Shown here piece after piece: positions 18,117-26,523 of a DNA stretch of 64,000 bases. Every line of letters starts with the position of its first letter. Within the stretch, counting starts at the first letter, position 1. The notes under the pieces are model-generated. The model worked only from the letters and a program-made list of their open reading frames with translations, had not been told where the DNA came from and did not search any database. The position numbers were made by a program, and so were the translations under genes. Source of the DNA: an uncultured Actinomycetes bacterium (GTDB lineage: Bacteria; Actinomycetota; Actinomycetes; Nanopelagicales; Nanopelagicaceae); contig CAILSO010000055.1 in assembly GCA_903836945.1 (NCBI GenBank), forward strand, positions 26,645-90,644. Reading direction: 5' to 3'.

Positions 18117-19151
18117 ATGGCAAATACAACTTCTTCTAATTCTTCTAATTCCTCTCAAAAGAAACTACGCGCCGGACTCGTAGGACTAGGCATGATGGGA
18201 CGCCACCACGCGCGTGTCCTTGGTTCGCTAGATGGTGTTGATTTAGTTGCGGTCTCCGATCCAATGGGTGATCCACACAATGTTGCCGGTGGCCGAGAAG
18301 TACTAAAGTCAGTTGATGATCTAATTAAAGTTGGGATCGATTATGCAATGGTTGCCGCCCCAACCGCATTTCATCAAGAGCTCGCGCTAAAACTTGCAGA
18401 TGCAGGAATTCACGCACTAATAGAGAAGCCATTAGCCGTTGATACTCCTGCGGCAAAAGAGATTACCGCTGCTTTTGCCGCGAAAAACTTAGTTGGTGCG
18501 GTTGGGCATATCGAACGTTACAACCCAGCCCTTCAACAACTTCGAGCCCGGTTAGATGCTGGCGAACTTGGTGCGGTCTATCAAATCACCACTCGTCGCC
18601 AAGGCCCATTTCCTGCTCGTATCGCCGATGTGGGAGTGATTAAAGATTTAGCAACACATGACATCGATTCAACTGCTTGGGTGGCACGCTCTAAATACAT
18701 AAGTGTTAGTGCCCGTACTGCTCACAAATCTGGACGTGAACATGAAGATATGGTTGCCGCAGTTTGCGATTTAGAAAATGGCATCATCTCAAATCACTTA
18801 GTTAATTGGCTGACTCCATTTAAAGAACGTCTAACTATTGTTACAGGTGAGCGCGGCGCCTTTGTTGCCGATACCTTGACCGCCGATTTAACTTTCTATG
18901 CAAATGCCTCTGTTGAAACACAATGGGACTCGGTTGCCGCATTTCGTGGTGTGAGTGAAGGCGACGTTGTTCGTTATGCCTTCGCCAAGCCAGAACCACT
19001 TCGCGTCGAACACGAAGCTTTCCGGGATGCAGTACTTGGTCTGCCCGGTGCAAATGAAAAAATTGTAACTATGGAGCAAGGACTGGCTACCGTTGCTGTT
19101 GCCAGTGCGATGCTAGAAAGTGCCAACCGTAAGGAAACCATAAAGCTATGA
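18117..19151 (+). CDS. Gfo/Idh/MocA oxidoreductase (WbpB/WlbA-like)
   Basis: The 344-residue enzyme has an N-terminal NAD-binding fold (AGLVGLGMMGRHHARVLGSL, about 20-40), the EKP motif in HALIEKPLAVDT near residue 100, and the C-terminal Gfo/Idh/MocA beta-sheet domain. In the Wbp/Wlb pathway this family oxidises C3 of UDP-GlcNAcA to the 3-keto sugar for transamination. The N-terminus has a Ser/Asn-rich extension encoded by three 9-bp repeats (ttcttctaa-like), a likely slippage product. AGGAAATAA precedes the ATG, and the 3' end overlaps the next gene by 4 bp. Confidence 0.86.
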   Translation: MANTTSSNSSNSSQKKLRAGLVGLGMMGRHHARVLGSLDGVDLVAVSDPMGDPHNVAGGREVLKSVDDLIKVGIDYAMVAAPTAFHQELALKLADAGIHALIEKPLAVDTPAAKEITAAFAAKNLVGAVGHIERYNPALQQLRARLDAGELGAVYQITTRRQGPFPARIADVGVIKDLATHDIDSTAWVARSKYISVSARTAHKSGREHEDMVAAVCDLENGIISNHLVNWLTPFKERLTIVTGERGAFVADTLTADLTFYANASVETQWDSVAAFRGVSEGDVVRYAFAKPEPLRVEHEAFRDAVLGLPGANEKIVTMEQGLATVAVASAMLESANRKETIKL

Positions 19152-20446
19152 AGATTGCCCTTGTTGCCCTCGGAAAAATAGGTCTGCCCCTGGCAGTTCA
19201 ATTCGCCATGAAAGGCCATCAGGTAATTGGTTGTGATGTTAATCAGAAGACCGTTGATCTGGTTAATGAAGGTACCGAACCATTTCCGGGCGAAACGCAC
19301 CTTGGCGAATATTTGAAAGATGTGGTTGCAAAGGGTTTATTGACTGCTACTACCGATACAACCGCAGCAGTTTCGCAGGTCGATGCCGTTGTAGTAGTTG
19401 TGCCTTTATTTGTCGATAACGATGGCGTACCTGATTTTGGTTGGATGGATGATGCGACTCAGAAGATTGCCGCCGGCTTAAAGCCCGGAACTTTGGTCTC
19501 CTACGAAACAACTCTTCCGGTTGGGACTACCCGAAATCGTTTTGCACCAGCACTGGAGAAAGTTTCTGGATTAAAAGCGGGCGTAGATTTTGATTTAGTT
19601 TTCTCACCAGAACGCGTACTAACCGGTCGAGTCTTTGCCGACCTGCGTAAATATCCAAAGTTGGTCGGTGGAATAAATGAAAAATCCACAAAGGCTGGCA
19701 TTGACTTTTATAACGCGGTCTTAGATTTCGATGATCGTCCGGATTTAACCCAGAAAAATGGCGTCTGGGATCTACTTACCTGTGAAGCAAGTGAAATGGC
19801 TAAATTGGCGGAAACAACCTATCGCGACGTAAATATTGCACTTGCAAATCAATTTGCTATCTTCGCTGAAGGTGCAAATATTGATATTGCAAAGGTGATC
19901 GCTGCTTCAAACTCACAGCCTTACAGCCACATCCATCAGCCAGGAATAGCAGTTGGCGGTCATTGCATCCCAATTTATCCGCGCTTTTATCTTTGGAATG
20001 ATCCCAAGGCAACTGTGGTTCGCGCTGCCCGTGAAGCAAATGCGGGAATGCCAGAACATGCAGTCGGATTATTGGAAAGTGCAATTGGTTCACTTTCTGG
20101 AAAGAAGATTGCAGTACTCGGAATCTCATATCGCGGTGGCGTAAAGGAGTCAGCCTTTTCTGGCGTCTTCCCAACCGTTGATAATTTAAAGAAGGCCGGT
20201 GCTACCGTCTTTGTAAATGATCCGATGTATACCGAGGAAGAGATTTCAGCTCTGGGCTTTAGTTCATATCAAATCGGCGATGCTATCGATGGGGTAATTC
20301 TTCAAGCAGATCACAAAGAATACAAAGAACTTACCGCTTCTAACTTCCCTGGTTTGCAGGCTCTTGTAGATGGTCGCCGCTATTTAAATCCCTCTTCATT
20401 TAGCACAGTTAAATTCTTAGTGATTGGATCACCGGCGAATGGCTAA
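19148..20446 (+). CDS. UDP-N-acetyl-hexosamine 6-dehydrogenase (WbpA/WecC-like)
   Basis: The 432-residue enzyme belongs to the UDP-glucose/GDP-mannose dehydrogenase family. The Rossmann start is VALVALGKIGLPLA-like, in which the usual GxGxxG is reduced to LGKIGLP; Lys219 (EMAKLAETTYRD) and the catalytic Cys273 (GGHCIP) are in place. Such enzymes oxidise the C6 hydroxyl of UDP-GlcNAc or UDP-ManNAc to a uronic acid with two NAD molecules. With the four neighbouring enzymes it fits WbpA, the first step towards UDP-ManNAc3NAcA. It overlaps both the upstream oxidoreductase and the downstream glycosyltransferase. Confidence 0.88.
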   Translation: MKIALVALGKIGLPLAVQFAMKGHQVIGCDVNQKTVDLVNEGTEPFPGETHLGEYLKDVVAKGLLTATTDTTAAVSQVDAVVVVVPLFVDNDGVPDFGWMDDATQKIAAGLKPGTLVSYETTLPVGTTRNRFAPALEKVSGLKAGVDFDLVFSPERVLTGRVFADLRKYPKLVGGINEKSTKAGIDFYNAVLDFDDRPDLTQKNGVWDLLTCEASEMAKLAETTYRDVNIALANQFAIFAEGANIDIAKVIAASNSQPYSHIHQPGIAVGGHCIPIYPRFYLWNDPKATVVRAAREANAGMPEHAVGLLESAIGSLSGKKIAVLGISYRGGVKESAFSGVFPTVDNLKKAGATVFVNDPMYTEEEISALGFSSYQIGDAIDGVILQADHKEYKELTASNFPGLQALVDGRRYLNPSSFSTVKFLVIGSPANG

Positions 20447-21791
20447 TAAAAAAGCCGCAAGCAAAAAACCACGCGCAATTATGATTGTGCTAAACGCCGT
20501 AACAAATGATTCTCGAGTTTTAAAGGGCGCTTGGTACCTAGCCGATCATGGCTGGGAAGTAATGATTCTGGGCATCTCGCCTAATCAAGATATCGATCAT
20601 CTAAGCGTTGGCCGCGCGCACGTGGTTCGAGTCCTTCGTAAAAAACTTTTCGCCCGTGGCGATCGCTATATAAATGTAATTAGAAAAGCCTGGCTTGCGA
20701 CCTTGGCCGAAGTAATTCCTACTCCGAGAGAAGTCACCCTTAAACCTATGGAGGAAGCTCGCCGCGGTATGGTCCAGGCAGTAATTGATTTCCAGCCAGA
20801 TTTAATTCATGCCCAAGATTTTTCGGCCATTCCAGTCGCGGTTGAGGCTCAGGAAAAAATTCGTGCTCAAACCGGTAAAAGTATTCCAATGATTTACGAT
20901 GCCCATGAATTTCTACCAGGACAAGCAAATATCAAACGACCAATTAGGCGTTCGCTAGTTTCCATGGAACGCAAAGATATTTCTAAATTCAATCAAATCG
21001 TGACAGTAAGCGAAATGATCGCTGACATGTTGCAAGAAAACCATGGCCTCGCTAAGCGGCCAGTAGTTGTAACTAACGATCCAGTTTTAGGTGCGGCGCG
21101 GATTCATAAGAGTAATCTGCGAAAAGATATTGCCCTTGCCAAGAAGGTACCGCTTATGGTTTACAGCGGTGGCGTAGCTCCCCAACGTGGAATTATGGTC
21201 GCGGTAAAGTCACTTCCATTTCTCCCAGACCATCACCTTGCCATCATGGCACCTGGTTCAAATGCTCACTTAAAAGAGTTGGAAGCAATGGCGGTAAAAC
21301 TTGGAGTTGCCGATCGGCTACATGTACTCGGCTTTGTTGATAACGCTGAAGTAACAAGTTATTTAAAGAGCGCTGATATCGGATTAATTATGAATACCCA
21401 CCATGTAAATCACGAGCTCTCAACCCCAACAAAATTTAGTGAATACTCACATGCCCTAGTTCCCATGGTGGTCAGTGACGTTAAATTCCTATCGCAAGAG
21501 GTCAATCGACTTGGTATCGGTGAGGTATTCATCTCTGAAGACGTACCTACCTTTGTTGAAGCCGTTAAGAAAGTTAGCGCCAATCCAAGGAAATATAAGA
21601 AGAACTTCACAAAGTCATTCCTAAATGAACGTAGCTGGGAAGCTCAAGCCGCTAACTATGTTGACCTATATGAAGAATTGACCGGATTGCAGCCAAAGAA
21701 GCTTCGCTCTTCAGTATTTAAAATTGGTGAGGCCACAAAGAAGGCTAGAAATGAATCAATCTCTGCTTTTTATAAGCGCGTAATAAAGTAA
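20439..21791 (+). CDS. Glycosyltransferase, GT4-like
   Basis: The product (about 450 residues) is a GT-B transferase. The N-terminal part holds RVLKGAWYLADHGWEVMILG and IHAQDFSAIPVAVEAQ; the C-terminal half has LMVYSGGVAPQRGIMVAVKSL and a donor site region LSTPTKFSEYSHALVPMV near residue 335. A lysine-rich stretch at each end is compatible with membrane association. I use the ATG at 20439, whose first bases overlap the previous stop (atggctaataa); a TTG at 20424 is also in frame. It ends 1 base before the convergent epimerase gene. Confidence 0.85.
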   Translation: MANKKAASKKPRAIMIVLNAVTNDSRVLKGAWYLADHGWEVMILGISPNQDIDHLSVGRAHVVRVLRKKLFARGDRYINVIRKAWLATLAEVIPTPREVTLKPMEEARRGMVQAVIDFQPDLIHAQDFSAIPVAVEAQEKIRAQTGKSIPMIYDAHEFLPGQANIKRPIRRSLVSMERKDISKFNQIVTVSEMIADMLQENHGLAKRPVVVTNDPVLGAARIHKSNLRKDIALAKKVPLMVYSGGVAPQRGIMVAVKSLPFLPDHHLAIMAPGSNAHLKELEAMAVKLGVADRLHVLGFVDNAEVTSYLKSADIGLIMNTHHVNHELSTPTKFSEYSHALVPMVVSDVKFLSQEVNRLGIGEVFISEDVPTFVEAVKKVSANPRKYKKNFTKSFLNERSWEAQAANYVDLYEELTGLQPKKLRSSVFKIGEATKKARNESISAFYKRVIK

Positions 21792-22868
21792 TTAATTTCC
21801 GAACTTAGCTAGCAAAACTTCTGCTACTTTCTCGGCGGCATGGCCATCACCATAAGGAAATATGGTTTCCTTGCTTGGTTTTGCACGTGCGACATCTTTA
21901 GCTAATGATTCGGGCGTAGCCAATACATTCCAACCATCGATTAAAGTTTCCGGCCATTCGGTCTCGGTGCGAATTGTGGTGCACGGAGTTGCGAGAATGT
22001 AGGCCTCTTTTTGTAAGCCGCCAGAGTCAGTTATTACTCCCCTGGCATTTGTTACTAGCGAAACCATCTGTGGGTATGAAACCGATTTAACCGAGTGAGT
22101 TGAACCGCTTGAAAGAGTGATGCCGAACTGATCAGCCTTTGATTGCAAGCGCGGGTGGGTTATTAAAATTACGGGAAGCGGCAGGCTCTGCATCGCGGCG
22201 ATAATTGCCGTAATTCGATCCTGATCATCGGTATTTTCCGCCCGGTGAATCGTTGCCACGTAATATTGATCTGCGCTCAACTTTTCAGATGCGATCTCCG
22301 ATGGAAGTTCTGGGGCGCTCTTTAATACTCGCTCTCGTGTGGCTAGACAGACATCAACCATCACATCGCCAACCATTATCGACTTTTCGCCAAGGCCCTC
22401 AGCGCTTAGGTGCTTCATCGCCTCGTTGGTTGGGGCAAGTAATAGATCTGCGGCGTGATCGGTCAGAATTCGATTGTGTTCCTCTGGCATAGCGCGATTA
22501 AAGGAACGCAGGCCAGCTTCTAGGTGAGCAATTTTGATTTTCAACTTAACTGCAGCAATTGCTCCTGCCAAAGTTGAATTGGTATCGCCATACAAAAGGA
22601 CTAGATCTGGTTGATTCTCTTCAAATATTTTTTCCAGCGCGATCATCATGGCACCGGTCTGCTGTGCATGTGATCCACTACCCACGCCTAGATTGAAGTG
22701 AGGGGCCGAGATCTGGAGTTCATCAAAAAAACTTTGGCTCATCTCAGGGTCATAGTGTTGGCCCGTGTGTGCAATTTGGTGATCTATTCCAGCCTTTGCA
22801 AATGCATGATCGATTGGTGCCAATTTAACAAATTGTGGCCTAGCCCCTACGACTGAAATAACTTTCAC
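21792..22868 (-). CDS. UDP-N-acetylglucosamine 2-epimerase family (WecB/WbpI-like)
   Basis: The 358-residue enzyme shows the full 2-epimerase pattern: VVGARPQFVKLAP (6-18), HTGQHYDPEMS (36-46), LLYGDTNSTLAG (about 92-103), AHLEAGLRSF with MPEEHNR (about 114-132), and ITDSGGLQKEA near residue 280. It could be WecB (UDP-GlcNAc to UDP-ManNAc) or WbpI, which epimerises UDP-GlcNAc3NAcA to UDP-ManNAc3NAcA. The presence of WbpA-, B-, D- and E-like enzymes next door favours the WbpI role. It is on the opposite strand, convergent with the glycan operon. Confidence 0.87.
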   Translation of the reverse strand: MKVISVVGARPQFVKLAPIDHAFAKAGIDHQIAHTGQHYDPEMSQSFFDELQISAPHFNLGVGSGSHAQQTGAMMIALEKIFEENQPDLVLLYGDTNSTLAGAIAAVKLKIKIAHLEAGLRSFNRAMPEEHNRILTDHAADLLLAPTNEAMKHLSAEGLGEKSIMVGDVMVDVCLATRERVLKSAPELPSEIASEKLSADQYYVATIHRAENTDDQDRITAIIAAMQSLPLPVILITHPRLQSKADQFGITLSSGSTHSVKSVSYPQMVSLVTNARGVITDSGGLQKEAYILATPCTTIRTETEWPETLIDGWNVLATPESLAKDVARAKPSKETIFPYGDGHAAEKVAEVLLAKFGN

Positions 22869-22946
22869 ATAGATACCCTACAAGATCACCTCCTTATAAG
22901 CGCTGATTGATTCAAAGCCCCATTTGAATATCGATAGGATCAACCA

Positions 22947-24701
22947 ATGCTCTCCCGCCTGAAGTCGAAAATATTCCACCGAATCAAGGTTGCGGTGCGG
23001 GAAGAGATCACCAGCTATTTCCGCTACTTCCGAGCACACGAACGAAAAGTTGTTGCACTAGGTTTGTTGGCTATTTTGATAGTAACTGGCTCCTTTTTTG
23101 CAGGGCAGAAATCTGTTGACCATTCACAAGATATTTATCAATCATTCCCAAAGCTTCCGATTTATCCAGAACTAAAGCCGGCTGACCCCCTGACCTATGA
23201 TTTAAGCCTGACTCAAAATAGCTTTCCCGATGGCGGGAAATTTATAGATTCAAAGTGTGCGCCTCTTTCAACAAATTGGGTGGCGCAAGAAAATTCAAAG
23301 CCTGGTGTTGGCATCACCATGGATGATCTGGCAAAAATGCATGTAACACTTCCTCTCGGGACTGCCTTTTGGCTAGATAAGACTTCTGCAAGCTGCGGTG
23401 ACACAGTTGGAATTCACGCATCTTTAATTGATCGAAATAGTCACAAGGCAAGCGATGGAAAAAGAACTTTCCAAGTTATTCGAATTGGTTGGTATAACGG
23501 CGCAGGTGGCACCGAGGTATGGCGCTCAAATCCAGTCAATCTTCATTATGAAAAGATTTTAAAACCTAAAAATGCTTACCGAATGATTGAGACCAAATGG
23601 AAGACCAGCACCTCTTTCACGATTGGAAATGATTGGACTCCAGGGTTCTATATGGTCCTTTCGCGGGCCGAAGATGGAACCATTGAAAGCGCTGCCCCAC
23701 TTATATTGCGCAGCCAAGTTGGAAGTTCCAAACTTGCTCTAATCAACTCCACTCTTACCTGGCAGGCCTATAACAACTTTGGTGGCAGATCTCTCTATCG
23801 TGGTCCGGGTGATAGTTCAAGCCAACAATCAAATGAACGAAGTCGAGTAGTCTCTTTTGATCGACCACTTATTGGCAGTGGAATTCAATTAGTTCAGCGT
23901 GATGCAATTCCATTAGTGCAATTTGCCGAGAGTAAAGGCATCAATCTAGATCAATTTGCAGATACCGATATTCAGGATTCTCCTAAATTGACTTCGAATT
24001 ATCATGGACTTGTCTTTAGCGGTCATCCCGAATACTTCACGCAAGAGATGTTCCAATCATTTCTTGCCGCAAGAAATAACGGCATCAACCTGGCATTCTT
24101 CAGTGGAAACACTGCCTATTGGCGCGCCAGGCTCTCGCCTTCTTCCATCGGAGAAAATCGCCACGTAACAGTCTTTAGATATTCGACCGAAGATCCGATC
24201 CGCGATAATTCACAGAGCACCGTTCGTTTCCAAGGTCCTGTTGCCAATCAACCTGGTTCACTTCTAACTGGTGAGGAGACTTCAGGTATTGGAGTCGTCG
24301 GTGATCTCAACACTGTAAAAATGCCTAGTTGGCTACACCTGCCTTATTGGACCTCAATAAAGGGTTTTGGCTCGCTCTCAGAAATTGAAAGCACGATTCC
24401 TAATAATCCATCGGCGGCAAAGAATATAAATGTAATCCTTCAAGGAAAATTTAAGTATGCGCGCAATCCATCCACTGAGTCAATGGCATATAAGAATAAT
24501 TCGGTTGCGCAGAGCGTTTGGTATAAGACCCCTTCTAATGCCGTGGTCTTTAACGCCGGGATAAATTTGTGGTCTTGCAATCTTGAAAAATCATGCCCGC
24601 TGGCATCGGTTGATACTCAGTCAAAAGATAATCTGCAGAACATTACTGCTCAGATACTTACACTTTGGCAGCAATCTGATCTCGGCGCAGAAATAAAATA
24701 A
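22947..24701 (+). CDS. Membrane-anchored N,N-dimethylformamidase beta-subunit-like protein
   Basis: The 584-residue protein has a cytoplasmic N-terminus of about 35 basic residues, one transmembrane helix (about 36-52) and a large extracellular part. The segments TLTWQAYNNFGGRSLY (about 270-285) and FSGHPEYFTQEMF (about 355-367) match the C-terminal domain of the DMFase large subunit family, a fold found in many secreted actinobacterial proteins of unknown role. No DMF-metabolism genes lie nearby. Given the location beside the surface-glycan genes, a cell-surface function is likely, but the activity is unknown. Confidence 0.75.
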   Translation: MLSRLKSKIFHRIKVAVREEITSYFRYFRAHERKVVALGLLAILIVTGSFFAGQKSVDHSQDIYQSFPKLPIYPELKPADPLTYDLSLTQNSFPDGGKFIDSKCAPLSTNWVAQENSKPGVGITMDDLAKMHVTLPLGTAFWLDKTSASCGDTVGIHASLIDRNSHKASDGKRTFQVIRIGWYNGAGGTEVWRSNPVNLHYEKILKPKNAYRMIETKWKTSTSFTIGNDWTPGFYMVLSRAEDGTIESAAPLILRSQVGSSKLALINSTLTWQAYNNFGGRSLYRGPGDSSSQQSNERSRVVSFDRPLIGSGIQLVQRDAIPLVQFAESKGINLDQFADTDIQDSPKLTSNYHGLVFSGHPEYFTQEMFQSFLAARNNGINLAFFSGNTAYWRARLSPSSIGENRHVTVFRYSTEDPIRDNSQSTVRFQGPVANQPGSLLTGEETSGIGVVGDLNTVKMPSWLHLPYWTSIKGFGSLSEIESTIPNNPSAAKNINVILQGKFKYARNPSTESMAYKNNSVAQSVWYKTPSNAVVFNAGINLWSCNLEKSCPLASVDTQSKDNLQNITAQILTLWQQSDLGAEIK

Positions 24702-24714
24702 CTTTTACTAATTG

Positions 24715-25092
24715 TTAGAGCGGAATAAGTAAAACTAAGCCGGTTATTGCTATTGCTAGAACAATTGCCTGACTTAAAATCCCCATCGCGGTGGCGCGAT
24801 CTCTTGCCCGATCTTCTTTGTCGGCAACCTTTGAAAGTTGACCGAGTTTTCCAAAATTGAAGGTACCCATGAGTCCAAAGGCTAGACAAAACTTCTTGCG
24901 AGATTGAATCCAGCCAACAGAGAAGACCATCGCTGGGATAAATATTCCGACTCTTGAAGCTCTTGGTGCATGAGTTTTAATTATTGTGACGGCACTAATG
25001 ATTGTTAGTACCGCGCCTAGAAGTGCCACGATTTGCCTTCTACGAATTTCGCCCGGGCCAATATTGCAAACTCCTGGTTGATAATTACTCAT
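24715..25092 (-). CDS. Conserved small membrane protein of unknown function
   Basis: The 125-residue protein has an N-terminal CNIGPGEIRRR motif followed by two hydrophobic helices (about 22-40 and 47-60), a hydrophilic linker with KVADKEDRARDRA, and a final helix (about 105-123). The Cys-Asn-Ile-Gly-Pro start recurs in short bacterial membrane proteins that I recognise only as a conserved unknown type. It is convergent with the DMFase-like gene, 13 bp away. No function can be assigned. Confidence 0.65.
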   Translation of the reverse strand: MSNYQPGVCNIGPGEIRRRQIVALLGAVLTIISAVTIIKTHAPRASRVGIFIPAMVFSVGWIQSRKKFCLAFGLMGTFNFGKLGQLSKVADKEDRARDRATAMGILSQAIVLAIAITGLVLLIPL

Positions 25093-25129
25093 TTATTTTC
25101 CCCTAATCGCAAAAACGGTGAGAAATAAA

Positions 25130-25276
25130 TTAAATTGCATCGGCTTCTTCGTCGGCGAAGATCTCATGATCATCGTCGCCAGAGCGAGAAACCCAGTTAA
25201 TAACCGATTTAAGAACGCCAAGTAGAACCGCAAAGAATGCAAATACGGCTAGAACTCGGCGAATGGCTTTAAGCAT
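25130..25276 (-). CDS. Small single-pass membrane protein (48 aa), hypothetical
   Basis: A 48-codon frame runs from an ATG at 25276 to a TAA at 25130. The translation has a basic start (MLKAIRRVLAVFAFFAVLLG), one hydrophobic helix at about residues 8-28, then an acidic tail rich in Asp and Glu (DDDHEIFADEEADA). The amphipathic charge pattern looks protein-like rather than random. It fills a gap between two minus-strand genes that otherwise shows nothing. The ribosome-binding site is weak. I do not recognise the family. Confidence 0.5.
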   Translation of the reverse strand: MLKAIRRVLAVFAFFAVLLGVLKSVINWVSRSGDDDHEIFADEEADAI

Positions 25277-25326
25277 GGGATAAATGTACCTGAAGCTCCC
25301 TGAGAAATTCTTGATAGAAAATGGGT

Positions 25327-25358
25327 GATTTGGGAAATAGTTGATTTGGGAAATAGTT
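25327..25358. repeat. 16-bp direct repeat downstream of the metB-like gene
   Basis: Two perfect tandem copies of gatttgggaaatagtt occupy 25327-25342 and 25343-25358, followed by a partial gatg. They lie about 30 bp beyond the stop of the minus-strand PLP enzyme. Confidence 0.8.
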
Positions 25359-25389
25359 GATGTGAAAATCAGGAAATCGAGTGGGAGAT

Positions 25390-26523
25390 TTACTCGGAAG
25401 TGGTGCGTAACGCCTGATCTATATCGGCCCAGAGATCTTCAATATCTTCTATCCCAACTGCGATCCGCACTAAGTTGGTGGGGATGGTTGCGCTTTCACT
25501 AGACCAGCGATGCCTACGCTCCCATAGAGTCTCAACGCCGCCAAGTGAAGTTGCAAAAGTGACTAACTTAGATGATTGGCAGGCAAGGTCTGCCGCCTTG
25601 ACCCCTCCCTTAACATCTATCGAAAGTATTGCGCCAAAGCCCTTCATGAAACTAGCAGCCCGCTTGTGGTGCGGATCTGAAGTCAATCCTGGGTACCTAA
25701 CTCGATCTACATTTGGATGATCGGAGAGGCGCTTGGCTAACTCCATGGCGTTCTCTTGGGCTTTTGCCAACCGCAGACTCAAGGTGCGCATCCCGCGTAG
25801 TGCCAACCAACTCTCAAATGGACCTGGGATAGCGCCGCCAAACTTTCGAACATCTTGCAATTTCAAATAAAGCGCCTCATCCTTTGTCGAAACGCTACCC
25901 ATCAAAACATCACTGTGTCCGGAGATGAATTTTGTAACCGAGTTCATTGAAAAATCAGCTCCAAAATTTAGCGGCTTTTGAATAAGCCCGGTTGCAAAGG
26001 TGTTATCCACGCCTACTAATAACCCTGCCTTCTTCGCTACGGCAATAACTGTTGGTAAATCCGCAACTTCCAGCGCCGGGTTGGTTGGCGATTCGATCCA
26101 AGCAAATGAAGCACCGGGAATAGCAGCTAGAAACTCATCGGTATTTGAAACATCGATATAGCGAACTCTTGCCCGCGATGAACTTTCGAGCTCTCGAAGA
26201 ATGTTCATGGTACCGGTATATCCATTTTTGGAGGCAATAATCACGCTATCTAAAGGAAGCAACTTGAAGATTGCATTGATTGCTGACATGCCAGATGGAA
26301 AGAGCAGGGTTTGGCCAGCTTCTAGAAATTCAATTGCGCTTTCAAGCGCCGCCCAGCTTTGATTTCCAAATCTTCCATAACCAATTGTGCCTCCGGCTTG
26401 GTAAGTCGAGGTTAATTCAATTGGCGTATTAAGTGCGGCATCTGGAGTTCGCTCTGGACGTCCAGCTGCAACAACAATTGATTCCTCACTAAGTGATTTA
26501 ATAAACTCGAAATCATTACCCAT
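25390..26523 (-). CDS. Cys/Met metabolism PLP enzyme (cystathionine gamma-synthase/lyase-like)
   Basis: The 377-residue enzyme is of the trans-sulfuration family. The PLP lysine is Lys198 in NSVTKFISGHSDV; other family segments are GYGRFGNQSWAALE (48-61), FPSGMSAINA (75-84) and VDNTFATGL (172-180). Such enzymes make or split cystathionine, or eliminate methanethiol; the exact reaction cannot be told, and metB is only the nearest label. Its start overlaps the FAD oxidoreductase by 8 bp, and that gene in turn overlaps a PatB-like C-S lyase, so the three are one operon. Confidence 0.85.
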   Translation of the reverse strand: MGNDFEFIKSLSEESIVVAAGRPERTPDAALNTPIELTSTYQAGGTIGYGRFGNQSWAALESAIEFLEAGQTLLFPSGMSAINAIFKLLPLDSVIIASKNGYTGTMNILRELESSSRARVRYIDVSNTDEFLAAIPGASFAWIESPTNPALEVADLPTVIAVAKKAGLLVGVDNTFATGLIQKPLNFGADFSMNSVTKFISGHSDVLMGSVSTKDEALYLKLQDVRKFGGAIPGPFESWLALRGMRTLSLRLAKAQENAMELAKRLSDHPNVDRVRYPGLTSDPHHKRAASFMKGFGAILSIDVKGGVKAADLACQSSKLVTFATSLGGVETLWERRHRWSSESATIPTNLVRIAVGIEDIEDLWADIDQALRTTSE

